Shown piece by piece: positions 55,001 through 63,970 of a DNA stretch of 64,000 nucleotides (position 1 is the first letter of the stretch; every line of letters begins with the position of its first letter). Under the pieces are notes generated by a model, which saw nothing but the letters and a program-made list of their open reading frames with translations, did not search any database and was not told the origin of the DNA. This DNA is from Erinaceus europaeus. Taxonomy: Eukaryota > Chordata > Mammalia > Eulipotyphla > Erinaceidae. The DNA is taken from contig NC_080179.1 in the NCBI RefSeq assembly GCF_950295315.1, positions 74,834,368-74,898,367 on the forward strand. Direction: 5' to 3'. Position numbers and translations under genes: made by a program.

Positions 55001-56543
55001 GTGCCTAAGCAATACTCTAGTTATTTCTCCTCTTTCTTACGTTAACAAGTAAATCTTTTTAGGGGCCAGGCAATAGTAAACCTGCTTGAGTATACACATT
55101 AAACTTGTGCAAGGGCTTGAGTTCGTGCCCCAGCTCCCCACCTGCAGGGGGGATGCTTCATGAATGGTGTAACAGGTGAGCAGGTATCTATCTTTCTATC
55201 CCCCCCCTCCTCTCCTCCCCTCTCATTTTCTCTGTCCTCAAATAAAATAGGTTAAAAAAAAAAAAAAGAAAGCATGGCCACTTAGAGGAGTGGGTTCATA
55301 GTGCAGGCACCAAGCCCCAGCAATAACCACAGTGGCAAAAATAAAAAAATATTTTTTTAAAGATAGGCCTGGGGGCCAGCGGTGGCGCAGTGGCTTAAGC
55401 GCATTTGGTGCACAGCGCAAGGACCAGCATAAATATCCCAGAGCTGAGCAGTGCTCTGGTGTAAAAGAAAAGAAAAAAGAGGGAGTCGGGCGGTGGCACA
55501 GCAGGTTAAGCGCACGAGGCGCAAATCGCCAGGACCTGCATAAGGATCCCAGTTCGAGCCCCCGGCTCCCCACCTGCAGGGGAGTCGCTTCACAAGCGGT
55601 GAAGCAGGTCTGCAGGTGTCTCTCTCTCCCCCGTCTTCCCCTCCTCTCTCCATTTCTCTCTGTCCTATCCAACAACACCAACATCAGTAATAATAAGGGC
55701 AACAAAAGGGAATAAATATTTAAAAAGAAAAAATAAAGGCCCACAGAGATGAGATGACTGTAAGAAATTGACTCTCGATACTCTAAGTAAAGAATTATGT
55801 CCCCAATAGTCCTTTCTTCTCTGGAAACAGAAGGAAGAATTTAGTTTTAAATATAATCATTCCCCTCAGACTAAATCTTCAACCCTATAATCAAAGACTC
55901 CAGTATTTCAGATCTCATGCACTGTTCAACCACCAGATGTGAGATATTTCCCACAAAAAACAAAAAAACAAACAAACAAAAAAACAAACAAAAAAACCCA
56001 GTATCTCCATGTCAATAGATCAGCTAGGCTTAGTTAAGAGTCAAGCAAAGCTTCAGGTTGGTTTTAGTAACGAAACATCCTGGTGAGACAAGAGAAGGCA
56101 GAAGGGACTACCAGTTTCTGGTTCCTGTCAACACAAGTAAGGAGGACTCTTATGTGCAGATAAACTTTCTAAAGCTCTCAAGTTTTCTTTAATTATACTT
56201 ATTTATTGGCTAGAGACAGTCAGAAATCGAGAGGGAAAGGGGAGACAGAGATGGGCAGAAACACCTGCAACTCTGCTTCACCACTGCAGATGGGGACTGG
56301 AGGCTCAAACAGGGGTCCTCGTGCGTTGTAACATGTGCACTCAACTAAGTGTGCCACCACCCAGCCCCAACCTCTGAAGTTTTCTAAGCGACAGTCTAGT
56401 GCGAGTGCTGCGCATTTTCAAATGTGATCTGCTTTCAGATCAAAGTAAAGACATGTCCTAAGGGAAGCGTGAAATCCCATTCAAAGGGCTTGTGTCCAGT
56501 GCTTACTCTGTCGTAGCAACCATCCGCTCTTCACAAACGCCAT
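43012..56543 (-). CDS. PLEKHB2: pleckstrin homology domain-containing family B member 2 (evectin-2)
   Basis: Seven coding exons on the - strand: 56507-56543, 54246-54398, 53245-53347, 52142-52181, 51129-51218, 50404-50512 and 43012-43148, all with GT donors and AG acceptors, 669 bp, 222 residues, the human length. The protein binds phosphatidylserine through its PH domain and acts in membrane traffic from recycling endosomes to the Golgi (established). Residues about 2-110 are the PH domain, starting MAFVKSGWLLRQ and continuing RWKKNWFDLWSDG; Lys20, the residue implicated in phosphatidylserine binding in the human protein, is present. A Tyr/Pro/Ala-rich linker (about 115-180) contains YQYPYAG repeats. 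The C-terminus, residues about 200-222, is hydrophobic and Gly-rich (LALGMLAGAATGMALG) and ends FWVF, the membrane anchor. The start is the family Met. Exon 6 has a duplicated donor and a CAGCAG acceptor, so +5 and -1 residue variants are possible. The non-coding first exon is presumably to the right of the window. Confidence 0.97.
43625..43880. repeat. SINE type C piece (+) interrupted by inverted SINE type D
   Basis: 43625-43690 is a tRNA-like + head ('gctagggaaatagcacagttgg'). 43692-43880 is a reverse-oriented type D element ending 'gtgtaccaccacctgtcc'. Confidence 0.65.
43965..44110 (+). repeat. SINE type B
   Basis: 'gtggtccaggagatggcaatg...ctggactctcaaatgtgagg', AATAA tail. Confidence 0.8.
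44125..44345 (+). repeat. SINE type A, 5'-truncated
   Basis: Begins at 'caaggatcccggttcgagcc', so the A box is missing; the tail is complete. Confidence 0.88.
44545..45140 (+). mobile_element. L1 3'-UTR, long-form terminal fragment
   Basis: Colinear with 15440-16030. Within the PLEKHB2 intron, antisense to the gene. Confidence 0.82.
45185..45360 (+). repeat. SINE type D
   Basis: 'gggccaggcaatggggcacctggtgg' head and a 'gagaagtgtcacaaatgggg' body. Confidence 0.8.
45465..46445 (-). mobile_element. 5'-truncated L1: end of ORF2 plus second-family 3' UTR
   Basis: Read on the - strand, degraded ORF2 C-terminal sequence (for example [19 protein letters not shown]) runs from 46445 to about 45780, then a short 3' UTR to the poly(A) complement at 45465. 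This 3' UTR is unrelated to the 2-kb type at 12360-16030, so two L1 3'-UTR lineages coexist. Confidence 0.85.
46500..46845 (+). repeat. composite SINE with tail module
   Basis: A tRNA-like piece, then a SINE body ('cccagattcgagccctcact') and the 'aaaatggccacccagagcag...' module with a GA-rich end. Confidence 0.6.
46846..47250. other. unique intronic sequence
   Basis: AT-rich; nothing recognised. Confidence 0.45.
47255..47510 (-). repeat. inverted SINE, diverged
   Basis: T-rich start, G run at 47351-47362, 'ccctgcaggtggggagcagg' body complement. Confidence 0.55.
47511..48325. other. unique intronic sequence
   Basis: No repeat or exon recognised up to the minisatellite; an A/T run lies at about 48258-48277. 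Confidence 0.45.
48330..49490. repeat. minisatellite, about 23 copies of a 51-bp unit
   Basis: The core 'gcgggagaaagacttcctc' recurs at 48364, 48451, 48551, 48602, 48653 and so on to about 49460, mostly every 51 bp and every 49-50 bp near the ends. Copies in the middle are almost identical apart from ggccca/ggcaca variants; the right end is made of 99-bp dimers. Because 51 bp is 17 codons, two - strand frames stay open for hundreds of residues. It lies in the last PLEKHB2 intron. Confidence 0.97.
49491..49815. other. unique intronic sequence
   Basis: A SINE-like CAGAGAC/GGAGAAACAGGG stretch is possible at about 49610-49690; otherwise nothing recognised. Confidence 0.4.
49818..50100 (+). repeat. 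SINE type A
   Basis: Complete copy with an AAAT-repeat tail. Confidence 0.92.
50125..50245 (+). repeat. SINE type C, diverged
   Basis: 'gactcacatgcctgaggctccagg' block. Confidence 0.6.
50385..50414 (-). repeat. 15-bp tandem duplication doubling the PLEKHB2 exon 6 donor
   Basis: On the - strand CCATATGCAGGTAAC occurs twice back to back. Each copy contains an identical GCAG|GTAAC splice donor, with exon ends at 50404 or 50389. Confidence 0.95.
50583..50870 (-). repeat. SINE type A with target-site duplication
   Basis: 'gcaaaaagac' on both sides. Sense to PLEKHB2, one of only two clear type A copies in that orientation within the gene. Confidence 0.9.
50885..51080 (+). repeat. SINE type A 3' remnant and two poly(A) tracts
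   Basis: The CAA/AAC-rich tail part without head or body, then A runs at about 51020-51037 and 51064-51079. Confidence 0.6.
51455..51657 (+). repeat. SINE type D
   Basis: Near-consensus head 'gggccaggtggtggcgcacctg'. Confidence 0.88.
51659..51945 (+). repeat. SINE type A
   Basis: Follows the type D copy directly, inserted in its A tail; near-consensus head. Confidence 0.93.
52230..52545 (+). repeat. SINE type A with tail module
   Basis: Begins only about 50 bp from PLEKHB2 coding exon 4, in its 3-kb-dense intron cluster; ends with AAGT/AAAT repeats. Confidence 0.88.
52550..52702 (+). repeat. SINE type C with poly(A)
   Basis: 'gcataatgattatgcaaacagactctcatgcctgaag' and a 17-nt A run. Confidence 0.82.
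52925..53052 (+). repeat. SINE type B
   Basis: 'ccactctcatgaagcccaga', 'gccagagtgatgttctggc', followed by a GGGGA-repeat. Confidence 0.65.
53775..53915 (+). repeat. SINE type C
   Basis: 'taatggttatgtaaaagagactctgcctga', AAAT tail. Confidence 0.8.
54630..54928 (+). repeat. SINE type A preceded by a G run
   Basis: The G homopolymer at about 54632-54645 sits just before the head; body and CAA-rich tail are complete. Confidence 0.9.
55060..55345 (+). repeat. SINE type D with tail module
   Basis: 'ggggccaggcaatagtaaacctgc' head, poly(A) in the middle, then the '...agccccagcaataaccac' module. Confidence 0.8.
55370..55452 (+). repeat. SINE head fragment fused to a type C end
   Basis: The head 'gggggccagcggtggcgcag' runs to 'gcataaatatcccag', then switches to 'agctgagcagtgctctggtg', the end of type C. 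A recombinant or template-switch product is possible. Confidence 0.6.
55482..55735 (+). repeat. SINE type A
   Basis: Complete copy with a short CAA part. Confidence 0.92.
56190..56372 (-). repeat. SINE type D
   Basis: Inverted copy about 130 bp downstream (in transcript sense) of the first coding exon's donor; ends 'gtgccaccacccagcccc'. Confidence 0.82.
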
Positions 56544-57010
56544 CTTTTCACCTACAGGGGTTAAAAGAAAACAGCTCAAGATTAAACCCAGACAGAGCGC
56601 AGCCCTTATGATACCAAATGTAGAGTTTTCCAAACCAACAACCGATTCTCCAGCTCTCAAGAAACCAACCTGCTCTCCATTTCATTTGATCCTGACACTT
56701 AACAAGCTTGAGTTATGAGCATCAGACCCTGTATTTTAAGACTGATTTCCACAGGAGTACTCACTTTGGACCCATGTACTTTGACTGAAAATGGCTACAA
56801 TAGCTCACAGAACTCAGGAAAGCACTTTACTGTTTATTAAACACTTCATCTGTTTATTAAAAAGGAGTACCCAAATAAAGAACACAAAGGACAAGGTATG
56901 GGGGCTACCATAATGGAGGCATAATTAATTACTTCATTTGCTCATTGGTAAGTGAATTCAACTTCCAGTCCCACTCTTCTTCCTGAGACATAGCAGAACG
57001 GTTGAAAAGA

Positions 57011-57026
57011 GTGTGTAAGTGTGTGT

Positions 57027-57066
<40 letters not shown>
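57011..57066. repeat. (GT)n microsatellite
   Basis: About 20 GT units with two early interruptions; abuts the tail module of an inverted SINE. Confidence 0.95.
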
Positions 57067-57071
<5 letters not shown>

Positions 57072-57074
57072 TGC

Positions 57075-57395
57075 GCACACCTCCAGGGTTACTGCTGGGG
57101 CTCAGTGCCTGTACTACCAATCCACTGCTCCTGGAGGCCCCTTTTCCTATTTTGTTGCCCTTGTTACCACTGTTGTTGTCATTACTACTGTTGTTGGATA
57201 GGACAGAGAGAAATGGAGAGAGGAGGGGAAGACAGAGAGGGGGAGAGAAAGACAGACACCTGCAGACCTGCTTCACCGCCTGTGAAGGGATCCGCCTACA
57301 GGTGGGAAGCTGGGGACTCGAACCAGGAACCTCATGCCAGTCCTGCGCTTTGCACCATGTGCGCTTAACCCACTGAGCTACTGCCCAATCCCGGT
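57075..57395 (-). repeat. SINE type A with tail module
   Basis: Inverted: the tail module complement comes first, then 'tattttgttgcccttgtt', ending 'gagctactgcccaatccc'. Confidence 0.9.
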
Positions 57396-57409
57396 TGAAA
57401 AGTTTTAAA

Positions 57410-57610
57410 ACGAGCCAGGTGGTGGCGCACCTGGTTAAGCACAGACATTACAGTGCACAAAGACCTAGGTTCAAGCCCCTGGTCCCCATCTGCAGGGGGG
57501 AAGCTTCATGAATGAAGTAGGACTGCCAAGTGTCTCTCTGCCTCTTTCCCTATCTTCCCCATCCCTCTCAATTTCTGTCTCAAATAAGCAAACACAAAAA
57601 AGTTAAAAGA
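57410..57610 (+). repeat. SINE type D
   Basis: 'gagccaggtggtggcgcacctgg' head. Confidence 0.88.
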
Positions 57611-57734
57611 GGGAGAGAGAAATTAAAGTTTTAAACCTTTCTAGTTTCAAGTTTGGTTCCTCTGGCAACCAATTTCATCTCATGTCTCACATGTGTGAGA
57701 CCCTATGTTCAAATTCTAGCGTCACCTAAAAATA

Positions 57735-57830
57735 AGCAGTGGTCTGGGAGATGGCACAGCGGATAAAGTGTGAGTTCCATCGCCAGCATCACAAGTGCCA
57801 GAATGGCGCTCTGGGTCTTCTTCTTTCTTT
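57735..57830 (+). repeat. SINE type B, deleted
   Basis: 'gtggtctgggagatggcacagcgg' head and '...gccagcatcacaagtgcc'; the middle is shortened. Confidence 0.65.
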
Positions 57831-57839
57831 CTTTTTTAT

Positions 57840-58055
57840 TTAATTTTTTTTAACATTACTTTTTTTCAGTTAGTTTATTAAAAACGAAGAGAAATTTAGA
57901 GGGATGGGGGGATAGAAAGGGAAAGAGATACCTGCAGCCTTGCTTCATCACCATTCAGGAAATCTTCCCCCTGCAGGTGGGAACCAGGGGCTTGAACCTG
58001 GGTCCTTGCACACTGTGAAGTGTGTGCGTAACCAAGTGCGTCACCACCTGGCCCC
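57840..58055 (-). repeat. SINE type D
   Basis: Inverted; ends 'gtgcgtcaccacctggcccc'. Confidence 0.85.
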
Positions 58056-58124
58056 CATCTTGTTCCTTCTTATTAACGTAGTGAAAGGAAGGGAGGGAGG
58101 AATCAAACAGCGCAGAAAGCAATG

Positions 58125-58340
58125 GTGGGGCTAGTTGGTGGCGCAGGCAGTTGAGGAAGCATGTTAAATGCACCAGGACCCAGGTTCCTACCTGTGGGGG
58201 AAGCTTTCTCAAGTGGTGAAGGAGTGCTGTAGGTATTTCTCTGTCTCTTCCTCTCCAACTACCCTTCCTTCTTCATTTCTGTGTCTAACCAATAAATAAA
58301 ATAAAATTTCAAAAGGAATGTTCTTAAAAAAAAAAAAAAA
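58125..58340 (+). repeat. SINE type D
   Basis: 'ggggctagttggtggcgcaggc' head, AAAT tail and poly(A). Confidence 0.8.
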
Positions 58341-58344
58341 AGTG

Positions 58345-58634
58345 GGGAGTCGGGCGGTAGCGCAGCGGGTTAAGCGCAGGTGGCGCAAAGCACAAGGACC
58401 GGCATAAGGATCCCGGTTCGAACCCCCGGCTCCCCACCTGCAGGGGAGTCGCTTCCCAGGCGGTGAAGCAGGTCTGCAGGTGTCTGTCTTTCTCTCCCCC
58501 TCTCTGTCTTCCCCTCCTCTCTCCATTTCTCTCCATTTCTATCCCACAACGACAACAACAACAATAACTACAATAATAAAACAACAAGGGCAACAAAAAG
58601 GGAATAAATAAATAAAATAAATATTAAAAAAAAA
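58345..58634 (+). repeat. SINE type A, consensus-like
   Basis: Head, A box and B box are all close to the consensus, so this is among the youngest-looking copies. 'aaaaaaaagtgggg' precedes and follows it. Confidence 0.95.
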
Positions 58635-58636
58635 AG

Positions 58637-58885
58637 TGGGGAGTCGGGCGGTAGCACAATGGGTTAAGCACAGGTGGCTCAAATCACAAGGACCGGCTGA
58701 CGGATCCTGGTTCAAGCCCCTGGCTCCCCACCTGCAGGGGAGTCGCTTCACAGGCGGTGAAGCAGGTCTGCAGGTGTCTGTCTTCCCCTCCTCTCTGTCC
58801 TATCCAACGATGTCATCAATAACAATAACTACAACAATAAAACAACAAGAGCAACAAACGGGAATTAATTTAAAAAAAATAAAAG
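58637..58885 (+). repeat. SINE type A, second copy in tandem
   Basis: Inserted at the same 'aaaaaagtgggg' target behind the preceding copy; 'aaaataaaagtgggag' follows. Confidence 0.93.
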
Positions 58886-58887
58886 TG

Positions 58888-59010
58888 GGAGTAGATAGCA
58901 TACTGGTTATGCAGAGACTTTCATGCCTGAGGCTCCAAAGTCCCAGGTTCAATCCCCTAAATCACCATAACCCAGAGGTGAGCAGTGCTCTGGTAAAAAA
59001 AAAAAAAAAA
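58888..59010 (+). repeat. SINE type C with poly(A)
   Basis: 'gtagatagcatactggttatgcagagactttcatgcc', 18-nt A run, then a G run. Confidence 0.85.
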
Positions 59011-59019
59011 AGGGGGGGG

Positions 59020-59258
59020 GGGCACGCAGGGTGGCGGTGGTGTACCAAGTTAAGCGAACAGGGCGCCAAGTGCCAGGATCCGGCAGGCGCCCTGCTCCCC
59101 ACCTGCAGGGGTGCTTCAGAAGCAGTGAAGTGGGTCTGCAGGAGCCTCACTTACTCACCACTCTCATTCTCTGTGTCTTATCAAATAAAAGGGGGGGAGG
59201 CCTCCAGAAGCAGTGGATTTCTAGGGCTGGCACTGAGCCCCAGCAACTAGAGGCAAAA
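59020..59258 (+). repeat. SINE type D-like with tail module
   Basis: 'gggtggcggtggtgtaccaagttaagc', short body, module 'ggcctccagaagcagtgg'. Confidence 0.7.
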
Positions 59259-59674
59259 AGATTTTATGAAAAAACATTTACAACCACATGACAGCAATAA
59301 GCCAGCTTCCTACACTTGTAAAACCCATATAACAAAAGTGGCAAACATTTGGCAGTTAATTAAAAAAAAAAATGAATGGGGAATAAACTCAGAAGATACT
59401 CATTTCTCTCTTAATTCAAAAGACAAAATGCAAAATGCAAATGAGTAAGATGCACACAAAAGAAAAAGCATATGGCAGGAATGAGAACTGCTGCAGCCTT
59501 CTAGAAAGTGAGCCTGACAGTCACCTATTCAGACTTTAAACACTTGCGGAAGGCGGATAAACAAGGTAACGGAATCCAGTGTATGGAGGAGGGCAGTCTG
59601 GATTTAACCAGGTGCATCATTGCCCAACCCCCAATATTTACTTCTTTTAACGAGAAAGAAACGGAAACACCAGA

Positions 59675-59795
59675 ACACTGCTTAGCTCTGGCTTATGGTG
59701 ATGCAGAAGATTAAATTTGTGACCTTATAGTCTCAGTCAGGCAAGACTTTGGTATAACCATTATATCATTATGCTGTCTCCTCTGCCCAGATTAT
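59675..59795 (-). repeat. SINE type C
   Basis: Inverted; 'cttagctctggcttatggtg' to 'ccattatatcattatgctgt'. Confidence 0.75.
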
Positions 59796-60124
59796 TTTTA
59801 ATGTTCTAAAAATTACTACAGCAACACCACTTTATTACAATTTCTATTAAAAACGCATTTATATACGTTGACCCACCCAGCAGTCACACCACTGCTCAAC
59901 ACAGCTTTCCTTGACGTGCTTACATGCAGAGGGTCATCAGCATACACTCGGCACAACCAAAGTGCCTACCCTGAGGACTACAGCATGTAGTTTCACAGGG
60001 ACAGATCACTGTGCCGATGTGAAAAGCAAAGTGGGAGGACAGTATGAGAATGGAAACACACAAAAGCTGACACCTGCACAGCTGCCTTCCAAAAGGTGAT
60101 AAAACGTCTAAGCATGGGCCCGGA

Positions 60125-60372
60125 AGGAAGACGGCTCACTCTGTCACATGTGAGGGAGGGCCTGGGCTCAAGACCCACTTCCCCAGCTGCAGGGACGAAG
60201 CTTCACAAGCTGTGAAAAAGTACCATTGTATCTCTCCTTCTCTGTCTCTACAATTCTCTACCTTTCATCCTTTATCTGAAGGGGGGGAAATAGTCCGACA
60301 GGAGCAGTGAAACTGTACAGGCACAAAGGCTCCCCAGTTAGACCTGATGGTAAAGGGGAGAAAAACTATAAA
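60125..60372 (+). repeat. SINE type D-like with tail module, diverged
   Basis: 'gacgaagcttcacaagctgtg' body, then '...gtccgacaggagcagtgaaac' module. Confidence 0.65.
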
Positions 60373-60639
60373 AAAAAGTAAGTAAATGTGAACGAGTGGC
60401 GATACTGTGTCAATGAATACTGTGCATACATCCAAATTAAGGATGTCCAGTTTCTTTTACCATTCCCTGTATTATTTATTTCTAACAATTTGCATATATA
60501 TTTACTTTCATATTCTGAAATGGATATAGATTAGGTTTTGGAAGCTTTCAGATAATGGGCCAATTTTGTTTACCATTTTAGCATTTTAGACACGCTCTTA
60601 AGGCCTTAAAACCTGTTTCTTCAGAAAATAATAGAGCAG

Positions 60640-60735
60640 TTTATGCAACAGACACTATGGATCCTCGGTTCAATCCTTGGCATCATCATACGCCAGAGCA
60701 GGCTCTGGGGAGAAGGGGGAGGGAACCTTTCTCTC
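60640..60735 (+). repeat. SINE type C-like fragment
   Basis: 'atcctcggttcaatccttgg', 'catcatcatacgccagagca'. Confidence 0.5.
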
Positions 60736-60739
60736 TCTT

Positions 60740-60895
60740 TTTTTTTTAAAGATGATTTTACTTATTTATTAATGAGAATGATAGGAGAGAAAGAACCAGA
60801 CATAACTCTCGTACATATGCTGCAGGGATTGAATTTGGGACCTCATGCTTGAGAATTCAATGCTCTCTCCACTGTGCCACCTCCCGGACCACAAA
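60740..60895 (-). repeat. SINE type B
   Basis: Inverted; T run, then 'ctcatgcttgagaattcaat' and 'ctgtgccacctcccggacc'. Confidence 0.85.
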
Positions 60896-61349
60896 CCCTA
60901 CTCTTTCAAGTTTGCAAATTAAATAGAACAGAGCAAATGTCCAACTGGGCACCTCAAAAAAAGTATGAGTCTCCCTCTCCCCCACCCCATCTAAGTATCT
61001 TATCTTTATCAAGAAAGGACGTTTTCTATCTTTCCCCGTCTCTCTCATAGCCCCACCTGAACTAGATCCAGAAAGTCTCTCCCATTTCTTCTAGAATGTG
61101 AACAGACAAGCTGCTGCCAGTCACTTCTGACCATGAAGGAAACAGCCTAAGGGCAGCTGACAGTAGAAAGCTGACATTGCTTAAGTCAGCCACTCAACTA
61201 ACTAATCCAGAAACCTACCTCAAAGCAAAGCTTTCTATTAAACCAAACAACCAATTTCTTATTAAAATGGTTTATATTTGACATCCTGCAACTGAAAACC
61301 AAAACAATCATTTATTTCCAAAAGGATGTAAGGTATAAAAATAATTACA

Positions 61350-61512
61350 TCCTGTGGTCCAAGAGGTGGCACAGTACATAAAAGCATTGGACTTCTCAAG
61401 CATGAGGTCCTGAGTTCAATCCCCGGCAGCACATGTACCAGAGTAATGTTTGTTTCTTTCTCTCTCCTATCTTTCTCATGAATAAATAAAAATCTTTAAA
61501 AAAAAAAAAAAA
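61350..61512 (+). repeat. SINE type B
   Basis: 'tgtggtccaagaggtggcacagt' head; ends in a 15-nt A run. Confidence 0.88.
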
Positions 61513-61514
61513 AC

Positions 61515-61700
61515 TTTACACCTGATTGAGCACACGTTACAATGTGCAAGGACCAGGGTTCAAACCCCTGGTCCCCACCTGCAGAGGAAAAGCTTCACAA
61601 AGCTGCAGATGTCTCTCTGACTCTGACTCTCTCGTTCTCTATCTCCTCCCTTCAGCTCAATTTCTGGCTGTTTCTAGCCAATAAATAAATAATTTTTTTA
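61515..61700 (+). repeat. SINE type D, 5'-truncated
   Basis: 'acctgattgagcacacgttacaatgtgcaagg' start. Confidence 0.8.
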
Positions 61701-61724
61701 AAGTTTTCTAATAATAATTACATA

Positions 61725-61920
61725 CTTGGCCCAGGAGGTGACACACCTGGTTAAGCACACACATTATAGTGTACAAAGACCTAGGTTCAAATCCCTGGTC
61801 TCCATCTGCAGGGGGAAAGCTTCACAAGAGGTGAAGCAGGGCTGCAAATGTCTCTCTCCCTCTTTATCTCCCCTTCTCTTAATCTCTCCGTCTTTACCCA
61901 ATAAATAAATAAAATATTAA
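61725..61920 (+). repeat. SINE type D
   Basis: 'ggcccaggaggtgacacacctgg' head and AAAT tail. Confidence 0.82.
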
Positions 61921-61924
61921 ACTA

Positions 61925-62890
61925 GTAGTAGTAACATCCTTATTTTCAATCACTCATTATTTTTGAACACCTAATGTGTGCTCAGTCTTGTTCGGGGCAA
62001 TAAAGAGACATCAGTGACAAATGAGTCACTGATGAAAAAGTTGATGAAACTTACAATTTGTGTAAGGTTCATTTTTCTAATTAAAAAAGGACTGGAAAAA
62101 AATTCAATATAAATAGACTGATGAAGAATAATCATCAGTGATTATTCTTTATTATTCAGTGATGTCGTCATCCCAAAACATAGTAACTACCCTTAAAATG
62201 CTCAAGGTAGAATTTTAAGCTGGAATTAACAATAGAATCTCATGACTTTTTGAAAAGGGGTAATTCTTTTGACTCAAGTGGCTTCTTATCTGGTATCATA
62301 CTGTCTGCCTTTAGTCATTACATGGAACAGTCTCATTTGTCTGCCAGCGCCCAGATTTTTATCTCCGATACTGGTCTTCTCTAAAGGGAACCAGTGTTCC
62401 CTGAAAATGAGCTGATTACAATTAAGGAACAGAAAACCTCAAAAGATATGCCTTACCTGTCTTACTGCCAAAAACACTAAGATGCTTTCTCTGAGCCTCC
62501 TTTAGTTTTAATGCACTGTACTGTTTCAAATTTGACACGTCCACTGGCTTAGTTGTTTGGTGTCCTTCCTAAAACTGGTTAACTTCTCTATCCTTTCTGA
62601 AAGCTTTGAGAGAGAAGCAATGTTGCAAGTGACTCTCTACCTATCTCACTCACCCTTTCCTCTATATTTCTCTGTCTCTATTCAATCAACAATATTTAAA
62701 GATTAAAAAGAAAAAGAAGAAGAGCTGCTACTAGGCCCTCTAAAATAATGGCAACTACCGCCCCAATCTTAAGAATTTCCTTCCTGGAGAGGGTCAAAAA
62801 CGCAAAAGGCTTTGGTCTTAGGGGTTACCTTTGGTCTTGGGGTTACCAGGCACAGCTCACAATAGGGATGAGACATTACAGTTTTAAGAG
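61925..62890. other. unique intronic sequence with a short inverted repeat
   Basis: A 62100-62165 stretch carries inverted 'gaagaataatcatc / gattattctt' blocks that could pair; otherwise nothing recognised. Confidence 0.4.
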
Positions 62891-62894
62891 TAAC

Positions 62895-63252
62895 AGAGCA
62901 GGGAGTCCCGCGGTGGCGCAGCGGGTTACGTGCATGTGGCGCGAAACACAAGGACCGGCTTAAGGATCCCAGTTCGAGCCCCCGGCTCCCCACCTGCAGG
63001 GTGGTCATTTCACAGGAGGTGAAGCAGGTCTGCAGGTGTCTGTCTTTCTCTCCTCCTCTCTGTCTTCCCCTCCTCTCTCCATTTCTCTCTGTCCTATCCA
63101 ACAACGACAACAACAATAATAACTACAACAATAAAACAACAAGGGCAACAAAATGGGAAAATTAGTCTCCAGGAGCAGTGGATTCGTGGTGCAGGCACGG
63201 AGCCCCAGCAATAACCCTGGAGGCAAAAAAAAAAAAAAAAAAAAAAAAAAAG
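62895..63252 (+). repeat. SINE type A, long version with tail module and 28-nt poly(A)
   Basis: Complete head to module, then an uninterrupted A run at about 63225-63251, which suggests a young insertion. Confidence 0.93.
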
Positions 63253-63349
63253 TACAGACTTTCAACAGTGTTTGCTATCTTAAATAGCAGCACACAGTAA
63301 ACATCATTAGGACACTTGAGAAAAATCACATGTAAAATAAATTTAAAGG

Positions 63350-63480
63350 GCGGGCGTAGACAGCATATGGTTATACAAAGGGACTGATGCCTGAGGTTCT
63401 GAGGTCCCAGGTTCAATCCCCCGCACCACCATAAGCCAGAGCTGAGCAGTGCTCTGGTTACAAAAATAAAATAACAAACA
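63350..63480 (+). repeat. SINE type C
   Basis: 'agacagcatatggttatacaaag', 'ttcaatcccccgcaccacca'. Confidence 0.85.
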
Positions 63481-63524
63481 TTAAAAAATAATTTAAAAAT
63501 TTTTTTAATTATGAAAAAAAAAAT

Positions 63525-63775
63525 CTCACAGTAGCTGAGCGGGTTAAGTGTACATGGCGGAAAGCACACAGATCGGCATCAGGATCCTGGTTCGAGCTCC
63601 CAGCTCCCCATTTGCAGGGGGTTTGCTTCACAGGCAGTGAAACAGGTCTGCAGGTGTCTGTCTTTCTCTCCCCTCCTCTGTCTTCCCTTCCTCTCTCCAT
63701 TTCTCTCCTATCCAACAACAACAGCAATAACGACGATAAATAAGGGCAAAAAAAGGGGGAAAAAATTTTTTAAAA
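63525..63775 (+). repeat. SINE type A, truncated head
   Basis: Starts at 'cacagtagctgagcgggttaag'; body shortened near 'ctctcctatccaac'. Confidence 0.87.
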
Positions 63776-63822
63776 AACTCACATAAGTCAAGAATAAAAG
63801 AAACTTAAAAATTATATTAGCA

Positions 63823-63970
63823 GGGAGTCAGGCAGTGGCACAGCAGGTTAAGCGCACGTGGCGCAAAGCACAAGGAGTGGCTTAAAGATCCCTGTTCGAG
63901 TCCCCGGATCCCCACCTGCAGGGGAATCGCTTCACAAGTGGTGAAGCAGGTCTGCAGGTGTCTTTCTCAA
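63823..63970 (+). repeat. SINE type A, 3'-truncated
   Basis: Head and B box are present; the body stops at 'gtgtctttctcaag', after which unrelated sequence continues to the window end, so the 3' part is missing. Confidence 0.8.

Noticed and set aside
58345..58450. tRNA genes suggested by good A and B boxes
   Set aside because: All are heads of SINEs with CT-rich bodies and A-rich tails; no mature tRNA cloverleaf with a proper acceptor stem was found.
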